A stretch of 64,000 nucleotides of DNA from Diphasiastrum complanatum (taxonomy: Eukaryota > Streptophyta > Lycopodiopsida > Lycopodiales > Lycopodiaceae), in NCBI GenBank assembly GCA_029204225.1, contig CM055093.1:28307566-28371565 (forward strand), read 5' to 3'. Under the pieces are notes generated by a model, which saw only the letters and a program-made list of their open reading frames with translations, ran no database searches and had not been told where the DNA came from. A program made the translations under genes and the position numbers. Each line of letters opens with the position of its first letter. Within the stretch, counting starts at the first letter, position 1. Positions 1-9,959 of the stretch are shown piece after piece.

Positions 1-1071
1 GCTACTCACAAAAGACGAGTGCTTCTAACTAATTGCGGCTCTTTATGCCTTCTATTAATTGAGTTAAATTTGTAAAATTATTGGGTACTCTATTGGTTGA
101 TCAAAGCTACAAGTGCTAAGGCATACAAAAAAGCTAGAACTATGTCCCAACATTTGAAGGTTTGATGGAATTGTGAATCTACGCAACTTCTTAGGTGTTA
201 AGTTGAAAGCAACATGATCTAGAGAATACCAAAAAAAATCTACAAAGTACATCCAAGTATGTGGAGGCTCCCTAACAACTCGTCTATGCACAAATAGATT
301 TCCATTTGAAAAGACACTACATCCCTATGCTTTGAAAATAACAATTGATTGCACCAACAAACATAGAGGTAGCCATGGTAAAACATGCCCAATCAGCACT
401 TTGATTGTTGCCCATAAATGCAAAATTGCCAATGATTATTTTCAAGAGTCATGTCTTGAGTGCGCTCGCTCGCATTGAAATTGGCTTGCGTGCAAATTGA
501 AAGGATGGGTATTCCATATCAAAACCTATCTACATGTAGTCCATGTCATATCCAAACATAACACATATGCATAAATTATCCACATGTGCATGTTTCATGC
601 CAATTTCTTTTTGAAATCTTTGACATTTCAATGGCAAATGATTCTTGTGTGGATAATCCACATGTAGCTATTCCACTCAAGCCAAATTTCAAAAATCAAT
701 TAAGTATTTCATCTTGCATGGATAAGTGTCATTTAAGTGTTGCATCTTGCATGGATAAATGCAATGCTTTATGATTGTGTCTAAGTTGAGAGCATATCAT
801 TTAGAGCTATTTTGAGCCTGTGAAAGTACAAGATCTAGGAGTAACTCTTTCAGCTGAGCGTGAAATACAAGACACCACATCCGTTGATCTGCCAGCTGGC
901 AGCACAAAATATTTTCCTTCATTTTCTTTTCGTTTCGTTTCGTGTCGTGTCTTTTGGTCCTCGAGGTATGTTTGACTTTCGCGAATTGTTCGCCCTTCGA
1001 CCTTCACTTCGTTTTGTGCTTTAGGGTTTTCGAGGTATGTTCGTCCTTCGACCTTCGCTTCACTTCGCTTC
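1..1071. other. Gene-poor left flank with small repeats
   Basis: I see no supported gene here. Two local repeats stand out. A 33-bp unit occurs about twice at 701-766 (ATCTTGCATGGATAA at 711 and again at 744). The stretch 905-1075 is rich in TTCG and holds two imperfect copies of a segment built around TCGAGGTATGTT (about 960 and 1030) followed by CCTTCGACCTTC. The second copy ends where the copia integrase homology begins at 1072, so this may be a damaged leader or LTR of that element. That link is inference. Confidence 0.4.
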
Positions 1072-3277
1072 GTGACAAATTTGTTGCTAGATGCAAAGTC
1101 TTTTATTACCTTTATTGATGAATTTTCCAGAAGAACAGCTGTTTATTTCATAAAACATAAATCAAAAGCTTTCATCAAGTTCAAACAATTCAAAGAGCAT
1201 GCAGAAAATCAGATTGGTAAACGAATCAAAGCACTGAGGTCAGATAACGGGGGAGAATACATCTCCACCGAATTCAAGGAGTACTGCCTTAACAATGGCA
1301 TTGAGCAACAATACATTATCTCCTATTCGCCTCAGTCAAATGGTCTTGATGAGAGAAAGAACAGGACCTTAGTCGTATTGGCAAAGTGTATGTTATCACA
1401 TGCGACACTTCCGAAGTCCTTTTGGACTGAAGTTGTTTCAACAACAACCTATATTCAGAATAGATGTCCTACTAAAGGTCTCTCAAACAAAACACCATTC
1501 AAAGTTTGAACAGGTACCAAACCTTCTGTATCAAACTTACGAGTTTTTGGATGTACTGCTTATGCGCAGATTCCTCTTGATCTCAGGAAGAAGCTCGACT
1601 TCCAGAGTATCAAATGTATTGTCATCGGCTACACTACTTCAGATCAAGCCTACAAGTTGTTCGATCCCATCGAGTCAAAGATATTCACTAGTCGGGATGT
1701 CATCTTCATCAAAAATCAGTTTCAAGACCTCAAAGAAAAAGGCACTACCCATCTAGCCGACCTGTCAGATTCTCCTAACATATTGAACTTTTCAGTTCCT
1801 CAGTCAACTATTCCCCTTGAAGGACCAAGCTCATCTACTCTCTTGACAAACAACAAATCAACGGCAAATCAAAAGATGATGATGTTGTAGTTCAGCAACT
1901 ACAGTATGATGAAAATGATCAACTTCCTCTATTTCCTAGAAGATCATCAAGAGCTAGCAGACCACCTATCAGGTATATCAACGAGTCTGTAGCCTACCTT
2001 GTTCATGAGCCAACGACTGTCGCGAAGAGGCACTCAATCAGCCAGATTTTGATCTCTGGAAAGAAGCTATGGATAAAGGGTATTCATCTCTTATCAAGAA
2101 CTAGACATGGACGATTGTCGAATTACTTGCTAGCAAAAATGTAGCTGATTGCAAATGGATTCTCAAAGTCAAGTACAAAGTAGACGGAAGCATTGACAGA
2201 AGAAAAGACCGACCTGCCGCCAGAGGATTTTCTCAAGTATACAACGTCGATTACACTGAGACTTTTAGTCCAGTAGCCAAGCATTCTTCTATTTGACTTT
2301 TATTATCGTTTGCTGCTGCAACAGATTTGGCAATAAAAATGGATGTATAGACAACAAATCTCAATGGAGTTATTGAAGAAGACATTTACATGGTGCAACC
2401 CAAAGGTTATATTATCGAGGGCAAACACAATCACGTGTGTAAACTTTATGGCTTGAAGCAATCTGCTCGAGCATGGTTTCAAATGATCAATACTTTTCTT
2501 GTTGATCACGGCTACACACCTAGCTCTTCGGATTCAAATGTTTACTTCAACATAGTGTGGCATTCTTTTATCATTATCACTTTATACGTGGATGATACAT
2601 TGCTTTTCAATAACAATATCGATCTGATAAAAGAAGGCAAGACAATGTTATCTTCTGAATTCGACATGACCGATCTGGGCGAAGCTCATTTCTGCCTTGG
2701 TATTCAAATCCACAGAGACAGAAATCGAGAGTTGATCTACATTACTCAACATAGGTACATCTACAATATGTTAGTCAGATATGATCTGATTAATTGCAAG
2801 TTAGCTCTCTCACCAATGGAACCATGTTTCAAATTGTCAAAGGACCAGTGTCCTCAAACAATTCAAGAGAAGGAGCAGATGTGTGAGTATCCTTATCATT
2901 CTATTATAGGATCTCTTCTATCTTCCACTGAATCAGAGTATATCACAGCCTCACAAGCTACAAAGGAAGCGATTTGGTTGAGAAACTTACTTTCAGATAT
3001 CAGTCTGAATCAATCTGCTCCGACATTATTATTTTGTGATAATGAAAGTGCCATCGTCTTATCAGCCAACCCTATATTTCATTCTAGGAGTAAGCACATT
3101 GAACTGACGTCTCACTTTGTCAGAAACAAAGTTCTCAACGAAGAGGTCAGATTGCAATACTGTCGAACGCAAGATATGATAGTAGATATTTTTACTAAAG
3201 CATTAAGCTTGGATGCACACAAAATTTTTTGTGTAGAACTAAGTTTAAAGGTCAAGGCATTCATGGATTTAGATTAA
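1072..3277 (+). pseudogene. Decayed Ty1/copia pol (integrase, RT, RNase H)
   Basis: This is copia polyprotein spread over several frames. The integrase core runs from 1090 to 1510 with FIDEFSR, RSDNGGE and the catalytic Glu in NGLDERKNR. An in-frame TGA at 1507 follows, and the integrase C-terminal part (RVFGCTAYAQIP, SRDVIF) continues after it. RT starts near 2040 with several stops and becomes open at 2390. It carries the KLYGLKQSARAWFQ stretch and the catalytic LYVDDTLLF motif near 2585. The RNase H region is internally deleted: HSIIGSLL joins directly to SSTESEY near 2925, losing the usual segment between them. The tail has SKHIEL and IFTKALS. It is the same family as the minus-strand remnant at 46984-48890. 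It is not functional. Confidence 0.9.
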
Positions 3278-3748
3278 GGGGGAGTGTTGGATTATTCTCC
3301 TTCCTACTAATCGACTAATCGGTTTTAATCTTCATCCAACTGTTTATCCAATTTGGCGGATTTTCCTGTGTCTTTATACAGTCTGCAAAATTACAAGTGT
3401 TTTTACACAGTTTGCAAAAATACATGGAGTTTGACAACAGTGTTGTATTTTCTCTCTCTAGAAACCCGACAATGTCGCCTGTCATGAATCTCCTGTAAAA
3501 ATGCAGTGTCGTCTTTTTCACATTCTTTGCCTATCAAGAATTACGAGTAAAAATGTAGAGTTGCGTGTTTAGCATTTTTTAAAGTGCCTCAAACGTTAAG
3601 AAAATGACTTTGGCAAAATGTGGGACTACTCCAATATTAAGGACATGAGATTTTGCAACATTGTCACATTTCTCCAAAAGCCGACATTGTCGTCTTTTTG
3701 CGACACTGTCGCTTGTGGCAGTTTTAGTTCACTTATGCAGAAAACAGT
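3278..3748 (+). repeat. Putative polypurine tract and 3' LTR remnant of the copia above
   Basis: Directly after the pol stop comes AAGGGGGAG and then TGTTGGATTATTCTCC. A purine run followed by TG is the normal copia polypurine tract/LTR junction. The related element at 46-50 kb has the same start, TGTTGGATT, on its own strand. Beyond about 20 bp the two LTRs no longer look alike and no 5' partner was found, so the right end is unknown. The stretch repeats words such as TGTCG followed by T-runs. Confidence 0.4.
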
Positions 3749-4558
3749 TTATGGAAATCGTCGCTGCTTATTAGCCAGATTTCCAATTGCCATATCATAA
3801 TCTATCTCACTTTCAAGGTTATCATATGTGTAATCAACAATGTCAAAAAAATTTGATAAATTTTGTGCAAAAATTGCGAGGATTTCATCCTCTCTCAAAT
3901 TCAAAACATCTTCTATATCATTAAATGAAATATAGCTCTCATTATTTATAAAATATATGGGAATATCAAGTAGACTTAATTGATTAACAAGAGATGCAGA
4001 TGGAAGAGAATCAAAGAGGATTATAGAACGAGGGTGATAATCTGAAGCCATAGATGCTTCACCTTCGACCCCTATATCAGTATCTGCATCATCTACATCA
4101 ACTGAAGCAGATGCGGATGCTTCAATCAATGGAACAATAGAAGATTCAACAGACTCATCATCTGGAATTTCAGCAAATATATAAAAGACAAAAGCCATTC
4201 CTTTGATTAGAGGGCGACATTTTCTTTTGTGGATACCACAATATATATATCTTTTGAAATGGTCATGCAGGTTAGAGTACTTTCTATTGTGTTTATGCTT
4301 AGAGGATGGTTGGGAATGCACAAGGTCCTGACAATGAACGAAACAAAAACTATCTATATCTTGAACAAGAGAACTAATAATCTGAGAAAAATTATAAAGA
4401 AGAGAAATTAAATTATAATGATTCTCGTAAAGTAGCTTATCGATATCGAAGGGAGCAAAAAAAATACTAGAAAAATACTCTAATTTTTCAGATGGAATGT
4501 CACTAGCATTCAAAAAATCCAAAAGTTTGTTATCTGAGGACATTTTGGAACTAGCCAT
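3749..4558 (-). CDS. Unrecognised 269-aa ORF, acidic, no known domain
   Basis: This is a clean ATG-to-TAA reading frame of 269 codons in otherwise stop-rich DNA, starting MASSKMSSDNKLLDFLN. I do not recognise the protein. Visible features are hydrophobic/aromatic helices at about residues 20-75, a basic Cys/His patch near 90-120 (HKHNRKYSNLHDHFKR, then CGIHKRKC), and a strongly acidic low-complexity linker at about 150-170 (ASASASVDVDDADTD). The C-terminal part is Asp/Asn/Ile-rich (NDIEDVLNLREDEI). There is no signal peptide. It lies between repeats and could be an accessory ORF of an unidentified element, a captured fragment, or a chance ORF. At this length in AT-rich DNA, chance is unlikely but not excluded. 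No promoter is evident. Confidence 0.45.
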   Translation of the reverse strand: MASSKMSSDNKLLDFLNASDIPSEKLEYFSSIFFAPFDIDKLLYENHYNLISLLYNFSQIISSLVQDIDSFCFVHCQDLVHSQPSSKHKHNRKYSNLHDHFKRYIYCGIHKRKCRPLIKGMAFVFYIFAEIPDDESVESSIVPLIEASASASVDVDDADTDIGVEGEASMASDYHPRSIILFDSLPSASLVNQLSLLDIPIYFINNESYISFNDIEDVLNLREDEILAIFAQNLSNFFDIVDYTYDNLESEIDYDMAIGNLANKQRRFP

Positions 4559-4910
4559 ATTGAACCTTCAACACGACTGAAAGATTTCGGTCGAGGACTG
4601 AACAACAATGCGCGCGTTGATCCAATATTTTTTTATTGAAACTGGAATTTTTTGGATGAGCACACGTCAAAAGAGGCTGATATCGCTTCAGTGCACCTGA
4701 ATGAATCCGACCGTGCATTATATGTGAAGGCGCACGTCGATTCAACAACAACAAAATGACGAAGGAGCTTCAGAATAAAAGATCACGGAATCGAAATATG
4801 GAGAGTGGTGCCCATATTTATAGCCTATTCCTATTGATCACAGTCATACATTTGTCAAATAATGAATTGAGAAGCGCGACCTATATTTATCCACCAATCA
4901 GAGTGAGACA

Positions 4911-5050
4911 AATTTGTACCTCTGTCGGAATACATTAAATAGTCTATCACTAGATTCAATGAATCATCATTAGCCCTAACCCTAAAATTTGTACCTACGT
5001 TGGAATACATTAAATAGTCTATTACTAGCCTCTCTGAATCATCATTAAAC
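4911..5050. repeat. Two-copy 75-bp tandem repeat
   Basis: AATTTGTACCT begins at 4911 and again at 4986. Both copies continue with CGGAATACATTAAATAGTCT or its one-base variant, and both end in TGAATCATCATTA. The copies differ at a modest number of positions, so the duplication is not recent. No coding potential is seen. Confidence 0.8.
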
Positions 5051-5284
5051 AAATACTAAACAAATATTAAATGGACATCATTGAAAAACATGTATGAGGG
5101 CAATTATTACAGTCTCTCGTCCTATTTAGACATCGTAAAGACAAATTTTTTTCTTTTGAGATAATTCTTCATTCATAACATTTTCATAAGGTGGAGGATT
5201 TTGAAAGAGCAGATATTGATTCCACACAAGAGGACAAATGCTTCACCAAAACATGTCAAATAGGTGTGCATTGATGAGATACTC

Positions 5285-5510
5285 TGGTATGGCAAATCGG
5301 ATATCGGATCAGTGCACCCGTCACAAAAAAAAAGATTTTTCAACTTGGACTATGCGCGATGATTCGTTATTGAAATGCATTATAAATCATCAAAGCTTGC
5401 TTAGGGAGATTCCTCATACATCCAAAGCTAAAAAAAATCTACCGAAGCAAGCTTTGATGATGCATATTGTGTTCCAATATATTTTCAATGTGTCTCGGAT
5501 ATCGAATTAG
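5285..5510. repeat. Hairpin-bearing repeat unit 1 (stem about 5367-5480)
   Basis: A perfect 17-bp inverted repeat (ATCATCAAAGCTTGCTT at 5386-5402 and its complement at 5445-5461) extends inward with imperfect pairing to AGATT/AATCT. This leaves a 24-nt loop at 5412-5435. Outward pairing continues imperfectly (TTATTG... against ...CAATAT) to about 5367 and 5480. The imperfect fold-back of roughly 110 nt has the size and shape of a plant miRNA precursor or a small MITE. The arms match no miRNA family that I recognise. Confidence 0.6.
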
Positions 5511-5830
5511 CGCACCTAGGAGAAGAAAGGTATTTTCCACTTGGACAGCGCGCTCGAATCGCTATTGCAGGAAAAAAAAAGATTTTTGAATATTGTCAAG
5601 ATTATTGGATGACATTATGCATGATCAAAGCTTGATTCGGTAGACTCTTCATAGAATCCAAAGCTAATAAGAATCTATCGAGAGTCAAGCTCTGATCATT
5701 CATATTACCGTCCAATATCGATACAGCGTGCGAGAATAGCCTCTCTGGTTTACACATGCAGTATATGCGCGTCGATTCGCTATTGGATGAAATAATGGTC
5801 GTTGGAATTTTTCAAAATTATAATGATTGG
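5511..5830. repeat. Hairpin-bearing repeat unit 2 (stem about 5602-5722) and partial third copy
   Basis: This is a diverged copy of the preceding unit. Shared landmarks are TCTCGGATATCGAATTAGCGCACC, a line containing GCGCG..CGAATCGCTATTG, and the hairpin itself. Arm 1 is 5621-5647 and arm 2 is 5671-5699, with a 2-nt bulge and a few mismatches. The loop word TCCAAAGCTAA is conserved with unit 1. A third partial copy without the hairpin follows at about 5720-5830 (GCGTCGATTCGCTATTGGATGA). Substitutions have occurred in both arms while pairing largely persists. Confidence 0.55.
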
Positions 5831-5992
5831 ATATCAAAAAAGATTAGATATTTATAGCATAACCCTGTCAATTTCAGAAATTAATTCTAATGTGACCATA
5901 CATTTTAGAAATTAATTGTAAATGTGACCATACTTTTGTAGAAATTAATTGTGGTCGTCATTAGACATATCTACAATCATTTCAGATTTGCA

Positions 5993-6001
5993 CTATATAT
6001 A
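5993..6001 (+). promoter_or_regulatory. Candidate TATA box upstream of the gag-like ORF
   Basis: CTATATATA lies about 235 bp before the ATG at 6234. The spacing leaves room for a transcript leader, as in LTR promoters. A partial primer-site-like word, TGGTATCG, occurs near 6154. This could be the end of an LTR, but no matching LTR copy was found, so the call is tentative. Confidence 0.3.
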
Positions 6002-6233
6002 CAGATGGACGACGCTTAAAATTTTTTGCTTAAATTTCCTATCGTTCTCTACTTCCATAAGGTATCGATTCAACCCACCCGAAGCAACCTACCTACATTC
6101 CGCTTTTACTCGCGCACGCCCATCCGCTCTCATATATCAGTTTGGTTTAAGTTCTGGTATCGTTTGATGTGCTCGACCTGAATTCTGATCCTGAGTTCTT
6201 CTTGCTCGCACGCTGATCTGATATTGGATAGTA

Positions 6234-6437
6234 ATGGCGCGAACTAAGCAAACAACACGAATCCACCCTGGTGAAATCCCAATCACAAGAGGAGGTCAGG
6301 GAAATCAACCACCACCGCCTCATCCACCACCACCTCCTCCTAGGCCAAGGGGCATACGAAGAGACCCTCCCTGGCTGAAAGATATTCGGAAGCTACATAA
6401 GACCAATAATCTTTTGATCCTGAAAGCTCACATATAG
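6234..6437 (+). CDS. Small gag-like ORF with histone-H3-like N-terminus and poly-Pro
   Basis: This 67-codon ORF starts MARTKQTTRIHPGEIP. Residues 1-7 are identical to the start of histone H3, and eight of the first nine match (H3 continues ...TAR). Nothing after that is histone: a Gly/Gln linker leads into a proline-rich run (PPPPHPPPPPP, about residues 27-37) and then a basic helix-like segment (WLKDIRKLHKTNN). Stop TAG is at 6435. The frame stays recognisable beyond it (RSIRQDDHTILLRSILQTSQQW), so the ORF is probably a truncated longer protein. Short basic and poly-Pro N-termini are common in plant gypsy gag proteins. I infer a decayed retroelement gag, but no gag core is visible. Confidence 0.4.
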   Translation: MARTKQTTRIHPGEIPITRGGQGNQPPPPHPPPPPPRPRGIRRDPPWLKDIRKLHKTNNLLILKAHI

Positions 6438-6646
6438 AGATCCATCAGACAAGATGATCATACCATCCTGCTTCGATCAATACTCCAGACATCTCAGCAA
6501 TGGGTATAATCAGGAATAAGGTCTCATATGTATATTGGAAAAAGGTGTTCTTAAAGTACAAATGTCGGGTGGACAAAAGGACAAATGAAATAAGAGAAGC
6601 AACATTTACGTAGGTATATGTATAGTAGGGTTTAATATAAGGGTTT

Positions 6647-9098
6647 TCAGTTCAGAGGAGATTCTGGTTGTTCTCCATTAGATATTGAAAATAGTTCACT
6701 TCCCAGTCTGTGTATAGTGTCCAGATCAGAGTAAGTAGGGGTTTCAATAATAGAGGGAAGAAACTCTGGATTTATTCCATGAATATTGAAGAAATTTACA
6801 ATATCTATTTTAGTCATATGCTCATTTAGAGCATGTATAATATTGTTTTCAATTTTTCTAATGTATTCTAGGATATACATGCATAAACATCTAGTTGCTA
6901 TATGTATAAATTCAGCACGAACATTGAATTGGTTTGAACAAATGCTAGGACTAATATTCCTCTCTGGTGAATGGACAATTTGGCCCAAAGGCAAAAGAAA
7001 TTTGAGTAAGTCCAAGGACTTCTCCAATGTTCCTTGGTATAACCAAAAATTTGAGGCATAAAGAGATAATCTAATTTCCATTGAAGTTCAACACTATACA
7101 ATCCTAGGGGGTAGGAAGCTAGCTAGGTCCTGCTGAAATTCCTAGAATACTAATCGAACCAATGCATATGTTACCTTTGTGTTCTTCTTGATGGCACTAC
7201 TATATGGTTTGTCGGCACTTAATGGTGCTTCCTTCAACTGTGGAGAAACTGCAACAACAAAAGGTGATACTTTTGTAGCTTCGGCATCAATATGAGTAGA
7301 CTGATCTTGCTTTTCCAAGGACAAAGTTTGGCTGGCTCTATCTTCTTTCGACACATGAAAATCTGACATTTGAACAAATTTGTCTTCTTTTGCCATAATG
7401 GAAAATGTAGCCTGGATGGCTTTATCTTCCTTCAGAACCGATTCTTCCTCAATGATCTGAATTTGGCTTGAGCTCGAGTTGAGCTTGCCTCTTCCAATTC
7501 TCCTTTCAATTTCTCATACTCCTTCATGAGAGGCTGGAGATACTGAAGTTGAAAAGAATAAATAATATTCTACTGGACATTCTTTCAAGCAGCTGGATCA
7601 ATTCTGTACTTTCCAAGGGGAACACGGCTTCTAGGGTTGTCTCAGTACTGATCTTCCATAAAATTGCCTCTTTGACCTGCTTTTATAATTAACATTGCCT
7701 TGTTTCAGGAACTCTGCAACTGTTGGATAGAATTCTCAAGTTGCTTCTACTTGGCTTCGGTTATTTCTTTGTCAGTAATGACAGCTCTCAGCTGTTCTTC
7801 CAATGCTTCATTTTATTTTTATAGTGTGCTTCGAGTGTGTCGCTCCTGTTGCAACAATCCTTGAAGGGTTTGAACTTGCTATTTAAGAAGCAAGTTCTCA
7901 TTTTCAAACTAATCTGAATGCTCTTGCATCATCTCTAATGCTTCCAGAGTTGTGTCAAATCTGTCTTTTGCTTCTTCTAAGGCTTGGTTCTTTGTGTCAG
8001 CTCAGTGTGAGCTTCATCTAGCTCCTTATTCTTCTTAGATAGCTCAGCATTAGCTTCGGTCAGCTCTTTTGATCTTTTTGTGTGAGCTCAGTACGGGCTG
8101 ATATAAAAACTTACTGCTAGCTTCCTTGAAACTTTCTCCAGAGTGACAGTGTGGCGGATGGAGTCCTGAGTATCTAACAAAAGTTGGTCGAAGACTTGAT
8201 TGAACGTGTCTTCATCCAAGATTGCAGGTTCAGCTTCGTCCAGCTCTATAGAGGTTGTTGGTCATGAGTTTCCTGCTGCTTCGTCTCTCCTGGTTGAGCA
8301 ACATGAGACTCACTCTCCATTTCCTACACATTACTCTAGTTTGTACTGGAATGACGGTGATGATGCTTTCACCGAAATCATATTGTTCTGAATTGATGAT
8401 GATGCTGCAATCTCAGTAGAACCTGCTTCTGTGCTCTGCATCTGGGAATCGATTTCTTCAATTGATGTGCCTTCTTGTTACACTGGAGCTATTCTGATTG
8501 CGCGAGCTTCATGCACAGATAGATTTCCAGCATACAAGCATAATATCCCAAACTGCATTCCTAGTTTGTCGTACAATTTATCCTTGATTAATCCGTAGAA
8601 TTGCTTAAAAGCAATTTGTCCAAAAGCAATGAGCTCTCCGTTAAGAGCTTTGAGCAAATATCCCATGTTGGTAGCAAATATTGTATACTCCTACTTTGGT
8701 AAAATTATGGAAGAGATGGCAAATAGGACAAAGCTTTTGAGAGTTGGGTCTATAATAGTAAGATATTTTATATCCCCTCTTCTCAAGATAGGCTCCATCC
8801 TAAATTGCTCCACTTCACGTGATATAATTTGCCTTGGTGATGAGGATTTTACCATCTATCGGTAAGCCTAAGGCTTGGCAGTAGAAATTCTCTATAGTGT
8901 GTTTTGGACTACGCTACAAATGTGGCCATCTTCGGTCTCATCTAGATTGTGAACTAGCTCATGGCACACTTCTGAAAGGATCATGGATGGATCAAATTGC
9001 AAAAGGCTTTCTATTCTTGCTTTGGTTGCTAGAGGATGCAACACCGACAGTATAGGTTTTGGGTGCGTTATGAAGATAATGGTATTGCTTGTAGCCAT
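6647..9098 (-). pseudogene. Decayed accessory ORF with N-terminal domain and coiled coil, downstream of gypsy pol
   Basis: Reading the minus strand from ATG 9098 gives MATSNTIIFITHPKPILSVL and then about 250 residues, interrupted by stops and frameshifts, that remain protein-like (for example ALGLPIDGKILITKANYI and GELIAFGQIAFKQFYGLIKD). A charged heptad region follows near 8010-8090 (SKELTEANAELSKKNKELDE), typical of a coiled coil. A last open piece of 144 codons lies at 6647-7081, and another at 7142-7396 (MAKEDKFVQMSDFHVSKEDR). I do not recognise the domain. It lies 3' of the Tat-like integrase on the same strand, which matches the extra ORFs some plant gypsy elements carry after pol. Ownership by that element is inferred. 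Confidence 0.45.
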
Positions 9099-9227
9099 TG
9101 GAAGAGCTTCAAAGCAATGCGTGATAACTAAGAGATGAAAGCTTCTGCGTGCATGATAGTAATGAAGGCGTTTGATCGTAGCGAAGGCAGTAGTAGAAGT
9201 AAGAACAAAAGAAAAACATGAACACAA

Positions 9228-9959
9228 AAAAGAACGAGTGAGAACAAATTAGCGAAGGTTCTTAATGATATGACGATGCATTAAACTGGAAAGTAGCTTC
9301 ATTCCTAAAAGGAACAAAGTGAACTAATTAAAAATTCAAATAAAATGAAATACAACAAGTGTTTCGCTGAATTCGCAAAATTTGAACTTGAAAACTTGAG
9401 TTTCAGACTGCGATAAATAATAATTTACACAGTTTGGTGAAAACAATCAAATTTATTGATTTTCACACATTTGTCGATTTTTTCGCAGTATTCAATGTGA
9501 CATTTCAAGTGTCGCATTTTCTGCATGGGCAAAATAGCAAATAAGCAAAAAATGGAAGTGTCAGCACAAGTGTCAACATTTTTGGGAAACATGAAAAATG
9601 TCAAGGGAATGTGAAAATTGCGATACATCGTTTCTCGCAAAAAGAAAGCACAACACTTACTAACAAAATTGTCAGTTTGTTTTCGCATAAAATATTTATC
9701 GCGAAATTGCGTGTAAACAAATTCGAAAGAGTGTTGCATTTTTTGAGAAATGGCGGACTATGAAAAATACAACGGTGACCACTGTCGCATTTTTTAGGAA
9801 AAATGAATTGGAAACTTTTGAAAAATAAACCAAAAAAGATGGTATTGGCATTTTCACAATTTGTGAGAACTAGAATTGGCACATGGAACATATGGACCAT
9901 TGATTACGAATAGTGTCGCTTTTTTTGCATTCTTGCAAAAGTCGCAAAGCTCAACTTGC
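9228..9959. other. Non-coding stretch between pol and accessory ORF
   Basis: No gene is supported. The stretch is AT-rich and repeats words of the type GTCGCATTTT (about 9513, 9783, 9914). Similar words occur in 3470-3715. The open frames here are low-complexity Phe/Cys-rich translations without recognisable domains. Confidence 0.5.
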
